A program made the translations under genes and the position numbers. This document shows positions 19,506-29,085 of a stretch of DNA of 64,000 nt, piece by piece (position 1 is the stretch's first letter; each line of letters begins with the position of its first letter). Where the stretch lies: assembly GCF_000715505.1 (NCBI RefSeq), contig NZ_JHEH01000007.1, positions 62,001 through 126,000 on the forward strand, read 5' to 3'. The DNA is from Thioclava dalianensis (lineage in GTDB: Bacteria; Pseudomonadota; Alphaproteobacteria; Rhodobacterales; Rhodobacteraceae). The notes beneath the pieces are model-generated. The model searched no databases. It saw nothing but the letters and a program-made list of their open reading frames with translations, and was not told the DNA's origin.

Positions 19506-20474
19506 TTGGCCAGAAATCGCGACAACGAGGACTATGTTGGCCCGCTGCGCCGCCTTGGCGTGACGGTACTGGCGATCTTGCTGATCGCCTGCTTCATGGT
19601 CTGGCGGATCGACAGCCCCCGCATGGAGCGCGTCCGCTCGGCATTAATCGACCGCTTCGTGCCGAGCTTCACTTGGCTCATGGCACCGGCAAGCAAGCTC
19701 ACCGATATGGTCGAAGGCTTTCAGTCCTATGCCCGGATCTACGAGCAGAACCAGGAATTGCGGCGCGAGCTGCAGCAGATGAAAAGCTGGAAGGAAGCCG
19801 CCGTCCAGCTTGAGCAGCAAAACGCCAAGCTGCTTGCGCAAAACAAGGTCCGCCTCGATCCCAAGCTGACAAGCGTCTCTGGTCGCGTGCTGGCCGATAG
19901 CGGCTCGCCGTTCCGCAAATCGGTGCTGATCAATGTTGGCAAGCGCGACGGGATCGTCGATGGCTGGGCCACGATGGATGGGCTTGGGCTTGTGGGGCGT
20001 ATCGCGGGGGTCGGCAACTCTACGAGCCGCGTGTTGCTGCTCACCGATGCGTCAAGCCGGATCCCGATCTCGATCCCGGCCTCGGGGCAGAACGCGGTGC
20101 TGGCGGGCGACAACTCCCCCTACCCTGTCCTTGATTTTCTCGAACATCCCGAGCGCGTGCGCCCCGGAGATCGCGTCGTCTCCTCGGGTGATGGCGGCGT
20201 ATTTCCCGCGGGTCTCCTCGTCGGGCAGATTTTCCAAGGCCGCGACAAGCGCCTGCGGGTGCGCCTCGCCGCCGATTATGAGCGGCTCGATTTCCTGCGC
20301 GTGCTGCGCTCGCACCCGGCTGAGCGGATCGATGATGCCGGTGGCCTGATTGCGCCCGATCCCAAGGTCGTCGAACACGAGGCCGCCGAGAAAGCCCGCG
20401 CCGAAGCCAGCGAGGGCGAACTGCAACCCGGAGATGGCACCGGCGACGGCTCTGACGGGACATCGGGCCAATGA
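19506..20474 (+). CDS. mreC: Rod-shape-determining protein MreC
   Basis: A 322-residue bitopic protein: a short basic cytoplasmic tail, one membrane segment (VTVLAILLIACFMVWRI), a coiled coil (QELRRELQQMKSWKEAAVQ) and the periplasmic double-barrel with GLVGRI and TDASSRIPI. It links MreB to PBP2/RodA. The start codon is TTG, with GGAG seven bases upstream; the next ATG codons fall inside or after the membrane segment and would remove it. The C-terminal tail is acidic and Gly/Ser-rich. Overlaps mreD by 4 bases. Confidence 0.95.
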   Translation: MARNRDNEDYVGPLRRLGVTVLAILLIACFMVWRIDSPRMERVRSALIDRFVPSFTWLMAPASKLTDMVEGFQSYARIYEQNQELRRELQQMKSWKEAAVQLEQQNAKLLAQNKVRLDPKLTSVSGRVLADSGSPFRKSVLINVGKRDGIVDGWATMDGLGLVGRIAGVGNSTSRVLLLTDASSRIPISIPASGQNAVLAGDNSPYPVLDFLEHPERVRPGDRVVSSGDGGVFPAGLLVGQIFQGRDKRLRVRLAADYERLDFLRVLRSHPAERIDDAGGLIAPDPKVVEHEAAEKARAEASEGELQPGDGTGDGSDGTSGQ

Positions 20475-21010
20475 TCGACCCGCTCACCCGCCGCAGGCTC
20501 AGCTACCGCACGCTTTATGTCTGCATCGCACTTGTCTTGATCTTCATCCGGCTGATGCCGATCAACCACGTGCCCGGAGGTCTGCCGGGACCGGATCTGA
20601 CCCTTGCCCTGACATTGGCTTGGGTGTTGCGACGCCCGGAATATGTGCCCGCTCTCCTGATCGTGGCAGTGTTTTTACTCGAAGATATGCTATTCTGGCG
20701 TCCCATCGGATTGTGGGCGGTCATCGTGCTGGGCGCAACAGAGTTCACCCGGGCGCGCGAGCAGGCGCTGCGCGACCTGCCCTTTGCGCTGGAATGGGCG
20801 CTGGTTGCGGTTCTGCTGGTCGCGATGATGTTGGTGAAACGGTTGGTGCTGCTGGTGGTTCTGGTCGAACAGCCCGCGCTGGGGCTTGAATTGTTCCAGA
20901 TGCTGATGACACTGGCAGCCTATCCGGTGGTGGTTTTGGTATCGCGTGTGGCCTTCGGGCTGCGGCGCGCGGCACCCGGTGAAGTCGACGCCTTCGGGCA
21001 TAGAATGTAG
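20471..21010 (+). CDS. mreD: Rod-shape-determining protein MreD
   Basis: A 179-residue polytopic membrane protein with five to six hydrophobic segments, for example YVCIALVLIFIRLMPI, PALLIVAVFLLEDMLFW and LVAVLLVAMMLVKRLVLL. Sequence conservation in MreD is low; the assignment rests on size, topology and position between mreC and mrdA. The ATG overlaps the mreC stop (ATGA). Confidence 0.92.
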   Translation: MIDPLTRRRLSYRTLYVCIALVLIFIRLMPINHVPGGLPGPDLTLALTLAWVLRRPEYVPALLIVAVFLLEDMLFWRPIGLWAVIVLGATEFTRAREQALRDLPFALEWALVAVLLVAMMLVKRLVLLVVLVEQPALGLELFQMLMTLAAYPVVVLVSRVAFGLRRAAPGEVDAFGHRM

Positions 21011-21022
21011 AAAGGGGCCGCG

Positions 21023-22972
21023 ATGAGACGTTCCCCGAAAGAATCACAACAAAGCACCCGCTCAATCACGCGGCGTGGCCTGCTGCTGGGCGGGGCGCAG
21101 ATGGCGGTCGTCGCTGTGCTGGCCGCCCGCATGCGCAAAATGCAGCTTGAGGATTCCGCGCAATACCGGCTTCTGGCCGAGGGCAACTCGGTCAAGATCC
21201 GGTTGATCCCGCCCGCGCGCGGGTTGATCTATGACCGAAACGGCGTGTTGCTGGCCGGAAATGAGCAGAATTACCGCGTCACCATCACCCGCGAAGACAC
21301 TGACAATGTCGCGGCGACGCTGGCCGATCTGCGCAAGCTGGTCCCGATTACCGACAGCGATGCCGCCGATATTTTGCATGACATTCGCCGCCGTCCCCCG
21401 ACCACGCCGGTGACCGTGGCGGACCGGCTGAGCTGGGATGAGTTCTCGCGCGTCGCGGTCAACACCCCCTCGCTGCCGGGCGTGAGCCCCGATGTCGGCC
21501 TCTCGCGCGCCTATCCGCGCCGTGAGGATTTCGCCCATGTCATAGGCTATGTCGGTCCGGTCTCTGACTACGATCTGAGCAAGATGGAAGATCCCGATCC
21601 ACTTCTGATGATCCCGAAATTCCAGCTGGGCAAGACCGGAATCGAGGCCAAGGAAGAGGACGTTTTGCGCGGGGAAGCGGGGCAGCGTCGTGTCGAGGTG
21701 AACTCTGCCGGGCGCGAGATGCGCGAGCTGTCGCGCGAGCCCGGAAAGCCGGGCGAGAACCTGCAGCTGACCATCGACTACCGGCTGCAAAACTACGCCC
21801 TCAAACGGCTTGAGAACGAATCCGCCGCCTGCGTCGTGATCGATGTGACCAATGGCGACGTGCTGGCCTGCACCTCTGCGCCCTCTTTCGATCCCAACAT
21901 GTTCGTACGCGGGATCTCGGTCGCGCAATATCAAGAGCTGACCCAGAACGATCACCGGCCGCTGGCCGATAAGTCGGTTCAGGGCCTCTACCCGCCGGGC
22001 TCGACCTATAAAATGGTGACGGCCCTGGCGGCCCTTGAGGCCGGTCTGACCACGCCGAACGAGACTGTCTGGTGCCCGGGCTATGTCGAGATTGCGGGGC
22101 GGCGGTTTCACTGCTGGAAGCGCGCGGGCCACGGTCATGTCGATATGACCAAAAGCATGCAGCAAAGCTGTGATGTCTATTACTACGAGATGTCGCAACG
22201 TGTCGGCATCGACAAGATGAGCGCTATGGCAGAGCGGCTGGGCTTCGGGGCACGGCCCGACCTGCCGATGTCTGCGGTCAAGGAAGGGGTCGCGCCGACC
22301 AAGACCTGGAAACGTGAGCGCTACGGCAAGGACTGGCTGATCGGCGACACGGCCAACGCAGCGATCGGTCAGGGCTATGTGCTGGCCTCACCGATGCATC
22401 TGGCGATCATGGCGGCGCGGATTGCCAGCGGCAAAAAGGTCGAGCCCCGGCTGATCCGCACCCGCGACGGCATCGAGCAGCCGATCCGCGTCAGTGACGA
22501 TCTGGATATCGACCCGGACCATCTGATTGATGTGCGCCGCGGCATGAATGCAGTTGTTAACTCGGCCCGCGGCACGGCCCGCGGCGCGCGCATTGAGCGC
22601 GACGAATGGAAAATGGCGGGAAAGACCGGCTCCGCGCAGGTGCGCAACATTTCCAAGGCCGAGCGGGCGCGTGGCGTGATCCGCAACGACCAGCTTCCCT
22701 GGGATCAGCGCGACCATGCACTGTTTGTGGCCTTCGCCCCGGTCGACAATCCACGTTATGCCGTCTCAGTCGTGGTCGAGCACGGCTCTGGTGGCTCGAC
22801 CACGGCAGCGCCCATCGCGCGTGACGTATTGCTGTTTGCGCAGGCCGGGGGCTTACCCCCTGATGATGCCTACCCGGCCTTCGCACGCAAGGCCGCGCAA
22901 GAGCTCAACGCCTCGCTCGATCTCGTCGACCCGGAAACCGTCCAGAAACCGCAGGCAAAGTCGCGCGCATGA
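21023..22972 (+). CDS. mrdA: Penicillin-binding protein 2 (elongation transpeptidase)
   Basis: The class B PBP that crosslinks peptidoglycan in the elongasome with RodA. A 649-residue protein: N-terminal membrane anchor (about residues 17-32), dimerisation/pedestal domain with IPPARGLIYDRNG, then the transpeptidase with S327-T-Y-K, SCDVYYYE (SxD-type second motif) and K534-T-G in MAGKTGSAQ. All catalytic motifs are intact. It overlaps rodA by 4 bases, so the two partners are made together. Confidence 0.96.
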   Translation: MRRSPKESQQSTRSITRRGLLLGGAQMAVVAVLAARMRKMQLEDSAQYRLLAEGNSVKIRLIPPARGLIYDRNGVLLAGNEQNYRVTITREDTDNVAATLADLRKLVPITDSDAADILHDIRRRPPTTPVTVADRLSWDEFSRVAVNTPSLPGVSPDVGLSRAYPRREDFAHVIGYVGPVSDYDLSKMEDPDPLLMIPKFQLGKTGIEAKEEDVLRGEAGQRRVEVNSAGREMRELSREPGKPGENLQLTIDYRLQNYALKRLENESAACVVIDVTNGDVLACTSAPSFDPNMFVRGISVAQYQELTQNDHRPLADKSVQGLYPPGSTYKMVTALAALEAGLTTPNETVWCPGYVEIAGRRFHCWKRAGHGHVDMTKSMQQSCDVYYYEMSQRVGIDKMSAMAERLGFGARPDLPMSAVKEGVAPTKTWKRERYGKDWLIGDTANAAIGQGYVLASPMHLAIMAARIASGKKVEPRLIRTRDGIEQPIRVSDDLDIDPDHLIDVRRGMNAVVNSARGTARGARIERDEWKMAGKTGSAQVRNISKAERARGVIRNDQLPWDQRDHALFVAFAPVDNPRYAVSVVVEHGSGGSTTAAPIARDVLLFAQAGGLPPDDAYPAFARKAAQELNASLDLVDPETVQKPQAKSRA

Positions 22973-24114
22973 GCTATCTCGAATCCAATCTCAAGACTGT
23001 CCCTACAGGCTGGCGCAAACTGTTCTATATGAACTGGCCTTTGATCATCCTGCTCACGGCCGTGGCCTCCGCCGGATTTTTGATGCTCTACTCGGTGGCG
23101 GGCGGCAACTTGCAGACATGGGCCGAGCCCCAGATGAAGCGTTTCGCACTCGGCCTTGTCGCGATGTTTGTGGTGGCGTTCGTGCCGATCTGGTTTTGGC
23201 GAAATGTCTCGGCACTGGCCTATTTTATAGCGCTTCTATTGCTGATCGCGGTGGAGTTCTTCGGCGCGATCGGCATGGGCGCACAGCGCTGGCTTGAGAT
23301 CGGGCCGGTGCGCATTCAGCCTTCAGAGTTGATGAAAGTCACCCTCGTGATGCTGCTGGCGGCCTATTACGACTGGCTGCCGGTCCATAAGGTCTCGCGC
23401 CCGCAATGGGTGCTTGTTCCGGCACTCATCATCCTTCTACCGACCTTCCTCGTGCTGGCCCAGCCCGATCTGGGCACGGCGGTGATGCTGGTACTGGGCG
23501 GGGCCTTCGTGATGTTCGCAGCCGGGGTGAGCTTTTGGTATTTCGGCACCGTGATTGCGCTGGTGGCAGGCCTTATCTTCGGCGTGATGGAAAGCCGCGG
23601 TACGCCCTACCAGCTTTTGCACGACTATCAGTACAAGCGGATCGATACCTTCCTTGATCCCGGCTCCGATCCGCTCGGGGCGGGCTATAACATCATGCAG
23701 GCGCAGATCGCACTTGGCTCGGGCGGCTGGTCGGGACGCGGCTTCATGCAAGGGACGCAGTCGCGGCTCAACTTCCTGCCCGAGAAACACACCGACTTCA
23801 TCTTCACCACCTTGGCCGAGGAGTTTGGCTTTGTCGGTGCCTTCTCCCTGCTGATGCTCTATGCCGGGATCATCGCATTCGCGCTTTACTCCGCGCTCTC
23901 AACCCGAGACCGATATGCATCCCTGCTGAGCTTTGGCGTGGCGGGGACGTTCTTCTTCTTCTTCGCGATCAACATGGCGATGGTGATGGGGTTGATGCCC
24001 GTCGTGGGGGTCCCCCTCCCCCTTGTGAGCTATGGGGGGACGGCGATGCTGATCCTGCTGGCGGCGTTCGGGCTGGTGCAAAGCGCGCATATTCACCGAC
24101 CGAGGCAAGGATGA
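22969..24114 (+). CDS. rodA: Rod-shape peptidoglycan glycosyltransferase RodA
   Basis: A SEDS-family lipid II polymerase of the elongasome. A 381-residue protein with ten or so membrane segments. The SEDS signature regions are present: GAQRWLEIGPVRIQPSE, QPDLGTA, the loop HTDFIFTTLAEEFGFVG and the end PVVGVPLPLVSYGGTAML. Its start overlaps the mrdA stop and its stop overlaps the next dehydrogenase gene (both ATGA). Confidence 0.96.
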   Translation: MSYLESNLKTVPTGWRKLFYMNWPLIILLTAVASAGFLMLYSVAGGNLQTWAEPQMKRFALGLVAMFVVAFVPIWFWRNVSALAYFIALLLLIAVEFFGAIGMGAQRWLEIGPVRIQPSELMKVTLVMLLAAYYDWLPVHKVSRPQWVLVPALIILLPTFLVLAQPDLGTAVMLVLGGAFVMFAAGVSFWYFGTVIALVAGLIFGVMESRGTPYQLLHDYQYKRIDTFLDPGSDPLGAGYNIMQAQIALGSGGWSGRGFMQGTQSRLNFLPEKHTDFIFTTLAEEFGFVGAFSLLMLYAGIIAFALYSALSTRDRYASLLSFGVAGTFFFFFAINMAMVMGLMPVVGVPLPLVSYGGTAMLILLAAFGLVQSAHIHRPRQG

Positions 24115-25052
24115 TCCAAGCTCTTTTCGCTGACCGAGCAGAGAACTGGGCGCGCTATGACGGCCCGCTGCAAAAAGCACTCGCAGATGCCGGGCTGTCG
24201 GTTGAAATCCACCAGCCCGGCGAGATAGCGCCCGAGCGCATCGATTACATCATCTATTCACCGCAGGGGCCGGTGCAGGATTTCACGGCCTATACGCGCA
24301 CCAAGGCCGTGCTCAATCTCTGGGCCGGGGTCGAGCGGGTCGTGGGCAATGCGACCCTGACCCAGCCGCTGTGCCGAATGGTCGATGCGGGGCTTGAACG
24401 CGGCATGGTCGAATATGTGACCGGCCATGTAATGCGCTATCATCTGGGGCTCGATGCACTTCTTGCCGCGCAGGACGGGATCTGGCGCCACGATAGTGCG
24501 ACCCCGCCGCTCGCACGCAACCGCTCGGTCGTCATGCTGGGGCTGGGGGCGTTGGGGGCGGCCTGCGCCGACGCGTTGCGCCAGCTTGGCTTTGCGGTGA
24601 CCGGCTGGAGCCGGACCCAGAAAGAGATCGCCGGGATCACCTGTCTGAGCGGCGCAGACGGGCTGGAGGCTGCGTTGCGACGCGCCGAGATCCTCGTCTC
24701 GATCCTGCCCGACACGCCCGAGACCACCGATCTTCTCAACGCCCGCACTCTGGCGCTGTTGCCGCGCGGCGCGCAGCTGATCAATCCCGGGCGCGGTACG
24801 TTGATCGACGACGACGCCTTGCTGGCGGCGCTGGAGACAGGCCAGGTCGGGCACGCCACGCTTGATGTGTTCCGGACCGAGCCGCTACCGCCCGCGCACC
24901 CCTATTGGGCGCATCCCCAGGTCACCGTCACCCCCCATATCGCCGCCGAAAGCCGGGCTGAGACCGCCTCGGAGGTCGTGGCCGAAAACATCCGGCGCGG
25001 CGAGGCGGGAGAGCCGTTTCTCTACGAGGTCGACCGGGCACGGGGCTACTAG
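24111..25052 (+). CDS. Glyoxylate/hydroxypyruvate reductase A-like dehydrogenase
   Basis: A 313-residue NAD(P)-dependent 2-hydroxyacid dehydrogenase resembling E. coli GhrA. The dinucleotide motif is VVMLGLGALGAACAD. The active-site Arg is in NPGRGTLIDDDAL, Glu in DVFRTEPLP and His in TPHIAAES. GhrA reduces glyoxylate and hydroxypyruvate. The gene is joined to rodA by an ATGA overlap, so it is co-expressed with the rod-shape genes although no structural link is known. The exact substrate is inferred from family. Confidence 0.88.
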   Translation: MIQALFADRAENWARYDGPLQKALADAGLSVEIHQPGEIAPERIDYIIYSPQGPVQDFTAYTRTKAVLNLWAGVERVVGNATLTQPLCRMVDAGLERGMVEYVTGHVMRYHLGLDALLAAQDGIWRHDSATPPLARNRSVVMLGLGALGAACADALRQLGFAVTGWSRTQKEIAGITCLSGADGLEAALRRAEILVSILPDTPETTDLLNARTLALLPRGAQLINPGRGTLIDDDALLAALETGQVGHATLDVFRTEPLPPAHPYWAHPQVTVTPHIAAESRAETASEVVAENIRRGEAGEPFLYEVDRARGY

Positions 25053-25106
25053 CCGCTGAGCCCCGGCAAGAGGCCCGCGTTCTGACCTTTCAGATCGGCG
25101 GGAGGC

Positions 25107-25808
25107 TCAGAGCTCCGGCAGATCGACCCCGAGCTGGCGCGCAAACTGGCTCATCGCCGCCTCGTGTCCGCCCCAGATCGGCGCGCGCGATGCAAAAAGC
25201 GTCGCTTGGCTTTGGTGGATCACTGCATCGGACAGGATCTTGAGGTGGTTGGCCCGCAGGGTTTCACCGCTCGAGGTGATATCGGCGATGGCCTCGGCGG
25301 TGTGATTGGCAATCGTGCCCTCCGTCGCGCCCTGACTGTCGACAAGCTGCCAGTCGGCCACGCCCTCGCGGGTCAGAAACTCGCGCACGAGCCGGTGGTA
25401 TTTCGTGGCGATCCGCAGCCGGAAACCATGCGTGCCCCGAAACCGGTGCGCGCAGGCATCCAGATCTTCAAGGCTGTCCACATCGGCCCAGCAATCGGGC
25501 ACGGCAAGGATCAAATCGGCATGGCCAAAGCCCATCGGCGCGAGGCTCGCCACCTGACTGTCCCAGTCAGCGAGCTTCTCGCGCACCAGATCCGAGCCCG
25601 TGACGCCAAGATGGATCCGCCCCGCCGCCAATTCGCGCGGAATTTCCCCCGCCGAGAGCAGCACGAGGGCCACACCCTCGGCCCCTTCGACCGCGCCCGC
25701 ATATTCGCGCTCTGACCCGGTGCGCTTGAGCGTGATGTCGCGCGCGCCGAACCACTCGAAGGTCTTCTCCATAAGACGGCCCTTGGAGGGCACCCCGAGC
25801 TTGATCAT
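25107..25808 (-). CDS. hisG: ATP phosphoribosyltransferase, short form
   Basis: First enzyme of histidine synthesis, condensing ATP with PRPP. At 233 residues it is the short HisG that lacks the C-terminal regulatory domain and works as a complex with HisZ. Typical segments are LGVPSKGRLMEKT at the start and the PRPP loop VDSQGATEGTIANHT. The start overlaps hisZ by 4 bases, matching the obligatory partnership. Confidence 0.95.
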   Translation of the reverse strand: MIKLGVPSKGRLMEKTFEWFGARDITLKRTGSEREYAGAVEGAEGVALVLLSAGEIPRELAAGRIHLGVTGSDLVREKLADWDSQVASLAPMGFGHADLILAVPDCWADVDSLEDLDACAHRFRGTHGFRLRIATKYHRLVREFLTREGVADWQLVDSQGATEGTIANHTAEAIADITSSGETLRANHLKILSDAVIHQSQATLFASRAPIWGGHEAAMSQFARQLGVDLPEL

Positions 25809-26875
25809 GCCGCGCCCTCCAGATCTGCCAAAAGCCCGGCCCGGATCACACCGCCCACTGCCGGGATTTCATCGCCCTGCCCCAATTGCCGGGTCAGCGC
25901 GTCATAGCGCCCGCCCGTGGCGACAGGTGGCAGCGAGGGATCCGCCGCCGAGAAGGTGAAAACGAACCCGTCGTAATACTCCATAGAGGACCGGCCGTGG
26001 CTGGCATCGAATTGCAGCCCGGCGGGATCAATCGCACGCGCCTCAAGCGCGGCCAACCGCCGCTCCAGCCGCGCGATGGCGGGTTCCAGCGTCGGGATGT
26101 CCAAGGCGCGCAGCGCGGCAGGGGCGGCATCTGCCGGACAGCGCAGCTCGGCCAGCGCGCCGATGGCAGAGACCGCATTGGCGCTGAGTGGCGGGGCCTC
26201 GGCATCGGCTGCCAGATCCGCGATCCGCGCTTCCATCTCGTCGCGGCTGCGCAGCCCGATCCAGGGCGCGCCAGAGCGCTGCCCGGTGAGCAGATCCGCC
26301 CGCGCGGCGGGCGTCGCGATCTGGCCCGAATAGCGCGACAGGAGGTGCTGAAACCGCTTGGGGCGCCAGATATGACGCGCCAATGCCGCCTTGCGCGCGG
26401 GCAGCGTGTCGAGCCCGTCCACGGCGGCGCGCAACAGCCCCATATCCCCGATGGTCGCCTTCAGGTTCAACCCGGATAGCAGGCCGGAAAACAGCGCGAA
26501 GACCTCGGCATCGGCAGCTTCGGGATCGGCGCGGTCAAAGATCTCAAACCCGGCTTGGAAATACTCATTGGCCCGCGCCGGACCGCGATGATCCTGACGG
26601 CGAAACACCTCGCCCGCATAGGCGTAGCGCGCAGGCTCTGCCCCATGCGCCATATGCGCCTGCACCACGGGCAGCGTGAAGTCGGGCCGCAGCATCATCT
26701 CGCCACGCAGCGGATCGGTGGTGACATAGGCCCGCGCGCGGATATCCTCGCCGTAAAGGTCCAAAAGCGCCTCGGCGGGTTGCAAGATGTCGGGCGTGAC
26801 CTCGACGGCACCGGCCGCGAGAAACGCCTCCAGCAGGCGGGCGGCAGAGGCCCGGTATAGCGCCTTGTCCGACAT
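25805..26875 (-). CDS. hisZ: ATP phosphoribosyltransferase regulatory subunit
   Basis: A 356-residue paralogue of histidyl-tRNA synthetase that activates short HisG and carries histidine feedback. It shows class II motif 2 (YAYAGEVFRRQDHRGPARAN) and a motif 3-like GGRYDALTRQLG. It sits between hisS and hisG: 3 bases after the hisS stop and overlapping hisG by 4 bases. Confidence 0.93.
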   Translation of the reverse strand: MSDKALYRASAARLLEAFLAAGAVEVTPDILQPAEALLDLYGEDIRARAYVTTDPLRGEMMLRPDFTLPVVQAHMAHGAEPARYAYAGEVFRRQDHRGPARANEYFQAGFEIFDRADPEAADAEVFALFSGLLSGLNLKATIGDMGLLRAAVDGLDTLPARKAALARHIWRPKRFQHLLSRYSGQIATPAARADLLTGQRSGAPWIGLRSRDEMEARIADLAADAEAPPLSANAVSAIGALAELRCPADAAPAALRALDIPTLEPAIARLERRLAALEARAIDPAGLQFDASHGRSSMEYYDGFVFTFSAADPSLPPVATGGRYDALTRQLGQGDEIPAVGGVIRAGLLADLEGAA

Positions 26876-26878
26876 GGC

Positions 26879-28378
26879 TCAGCCCTTGTAGCGCGCAAGG
26901 ATCTCTTGCACTTTTTCTACCATTTCCGCCACCGGAACCTCGAATTGCGCCGGTTGCGACTTCCATTCTTCAACCGTCGCGTCCTGCGCGATCTTGGCAC
27001 CCAGAATGAGATCCTTGATCTGCACGACGCCGCGTTCAGCCTCATCCGAGCCTTGGATCACGGCCACCGGGCTTTGCCGTTTATCGGCATATTTGAGCTG
27101 GTTTCCGAAGTTCTTCGGATTGCCCAGATAGACCTCGGCGCGGATGCCTTGCGCGCGCAGCTCAGCGGCCATCGCCATATAAGAAGCCATCCGGTCGCGA
27201 TCCATCACGGTGACGACGACCGGGCCTTGCGCCTCGGCATCGAGCCGCCCCTTGGCATGCAGCGCGGCCAGCAGGCGGTCCACCCCGATGGAGACGCCGG
27301 TCGCAGGCACCGCTTGGCCGGTGAAGCGCTTGACCAGATCGTCATAGCGCCCGCCCCCCGCAACCGAGCCGAAGCTCCGCTTGCGACCCTTCTCGTCGAG
27401 AATTTCAAAGGTCAATTCGGCCTCGAAAACCGGGCCGGTGTAATAGCCCAAACCGCGCACGACCGAGGGGTCGATCACGATGCGATCAGAGCCGTAGCCC
27501 TGCGCGTCGAGCAGGGTGGCGATCTGTTCCAGCTCGTCCACGCCTTCGGCCCCAAGCGCCGATCCGGTGACCAGCTCGCGCAGACGCGCGCAGGTGGCGG
27601 CATTGTCGTCCCGCCGGGCCTCCATGAAACCCATGACGGTATCGGCCTGCGCATCCGACAGCCCCGCGCCCTTGGTGAAGTCGCCCGACTCGTCCATCCG
27701 GCCCGCACCGATCAGCGCGCGCACGCCCGTCTCGCCGAACTTGTCGAACTTGTCGATGGCTCGCAGGACAGTGCCGCGCTCGGCCTCAAACTTGGCGGGA
27801 TCGGAGGGGTCGAGCACGCCCGCCACTTCCATGACGCCATTGAGCACCTTGCGATTGTTCACCCGCACCACGTAATCGCCGCGCGGAATTCCCACGGCTT
27901 CCAACGCATCGGCCAGCATGCCGCAGATCTCGGCATCGGCTGCCACCGAAGGCGCGCCCACCGTATCGGCATCGCATTGATAGAACTGGCGGAAGCGACC
28001 GGGCCCGGGCTTTTCGTTGCGCCAGACCGGACCCATCGTGTAGCGGCGATAGGGGCTGGGCAGGTCGTTGCGATATTGCGCCGCGACCCGAGCCAAGGGA
28101 GCCGTCATGTCATAGCGCAGCGCCAGCCATTTGCCGTCATCTTCTTCCTGCCACGCGAACACACCCTCATTGGGGCGGTCCACATCGGGCAGGAACTTCC
28201 CCAGCGCCTCAACCGTCTCGACAGCCGAGGTCTCAAGCGCCTCAAAGCCGTGATGGCGATACACTTCCGCGATCTTGCCCAGCATCGCGGCCCTCTCGGT
28301 CACCTCGGCGCCGAAGTAATCGCGAAACCCCTTGGGCGCTTCGGCCTTGGGACGGGGCTGTTTTTTCTCTTTGGCCAT
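26879..28378 (-). CDS. hisS: Histidyl-tRNA synthetase
   Basis: Class II synthetase charging tRNA-His. The 499-residue protein has motif 2 ([20 protein letters not shown]), the histidine-binding loop [11 protein letters not shown] and motif 3 ([12 protein letters not shown]), and a C-terminal anticodon-binding domain. I start at the ATG at 28378, reading [21 protein letters not shown]; the extension upstream to 28840 overlaps slyX on the other strand and lacks homology. Together hisS-hisZ-hisG form one unit. Confidence 0.95.
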   Translation of the reverse strand: MAKEKKQPRPKAEAPKGFRDYFGAEVTERAAMLGKIAEVYRHHGFEALETSAVETVEALGKFLPDVDRPNEGVFAWQEEDDGKWLALRYDMTAPLARVAAQYRNDLPSPYRRYTMGPVWRNEKPGPGRFRQFYQCDADTVGAPSVAADAEICGMLADALEAVGIPRGDYVVRVNNRKVLNGVMEVAGVLDPSDPAKFEAERGTVLRAIDKFDKFGETGVRALIGAGRMDESGDFTKGAGLSDAQADTVMGFMEARRDDNAATCARLRELVTGSALGAEGVDELEQIATLLDAQGYGSDRIVIDPSVVRGLGYYTGPVFEAELTFEILDEKGRKRSFGSVAGGGRYDDLVKRFTGQAVPATGVSIGVDRLLAALHAKGRLDAEAQGPVVVTVMDRDRMASYMAMAAELRAQGIRAEVYLGNPKNFGNQLKYADKRQSPVAVIQGSDEAERGVVQIKDLILGAKIAQDATVEEWKSQPAQFEVPVAEMVEKVQEILARYKG

Positions 28379-28453
28379 TGGCTTGCACCTGATCAGTTCT
28401 CGCGCGAGGGTGTAGCCCAAGGGGCAGGCCCCGGCAAGCGATAGGGACATCAC

Positions 28454-28660
28454 ATGCAAGATCGGTTTGAGCGGGCGGAAGAAGAGATCGCCCATCTGAC
28501 GCGAACGGTCGAAGATCTTTCGGACGTGGTGGTCGAGCAGACCCGCCGGATCGAGCGGCTCGAGCGTCAACTTGGGCTGCTGATGGAGCGCGAGGCTGAG
28601 CGCGAAGTCGAGGGCGGCGGGACGATCCCGCTGGCCGATCAGAAACCGCCGCATTGGTGA
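28454..28660 (+). CDS. slyX: SlyX family protein
   Basis: A 68-residue protein that is almost all coiled coil ([20 protein letters not shown] then a heptad-like IERLERQL) and ends KPPHW, the characteristic SlyX C-terminus (PPHY/W). Its molecular function is unknown. It is divergent from hisS (75 bases) and overlaps the next gene in a TGATG junction. Confidence 0.88.
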   Translation: MQDRFERAEEEIAHLTRTVEDLSDVVVEQTRRIERLERQLGLLMEREAEREVEGGGTIPLADQKPPHW

Positions 28661-29085
28661 TGATGCGCGGCTTGTGGATCTTTGCGGCGACGCTGGTCGG
28701 GCTGCAGATGCTGGTCTATCTCGCGCTGCTGATCTGGCCCGGATCAACCGATCTGCGCGGCGCGATGCTGCGTTTCGAGGCATGGCAGGCGACCGGCGCG
28801 ATGGTGGTGCAAATCTTCTTGCTGATCCCGATCCTCGCATGGCTGGGCTGGAAGCTCACCGGTCAGCGACAGGCGCGCTGGCTGATTACGCTGACGCTGG
28901 TGCTGAGCCTTGCCCTTGCCGCCAGCGGTTGGATCGAGCTGTGGCTGATCGAGGCCGCGCTGATCGAGCCCACCGATGCGCAGGACCGCGCCATGCAGCT
29001 GGCGGCGCTGCGCTGGGGAGAGGCGGGTCTGGCCTTGGCCGCCGCGATCTCGCTGCGGCTTTCCTCGATCTCGGAGCGGCTTTAG
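28660..29085 (+). CDS. Small membrane protein, unknown
   Basis: A 141-residue protein with about four hydrophobic segments: the N-terminal [55 protein letters not shown] and a last one near [12 protein letters not shown]. No domain recognised. The ATG at 28660 shares a base with the slyX stop. Its TAG stop overlaps the TAA stop of dnaE on the opposite strand (29082-29085). Confidence 0.65.
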   Translation: MMRGLWIFAATLVGLQMLVYLALLIWPGSTDLRGAMLRFEAWQATGAMVVQIFLLIPILAWLGWKLTGQRQARWLITLTLVLSLALAASGWIELWLIEAALIEPTDAQDRAMQLAALRWGEAGLALAAAISLRLSSISERL

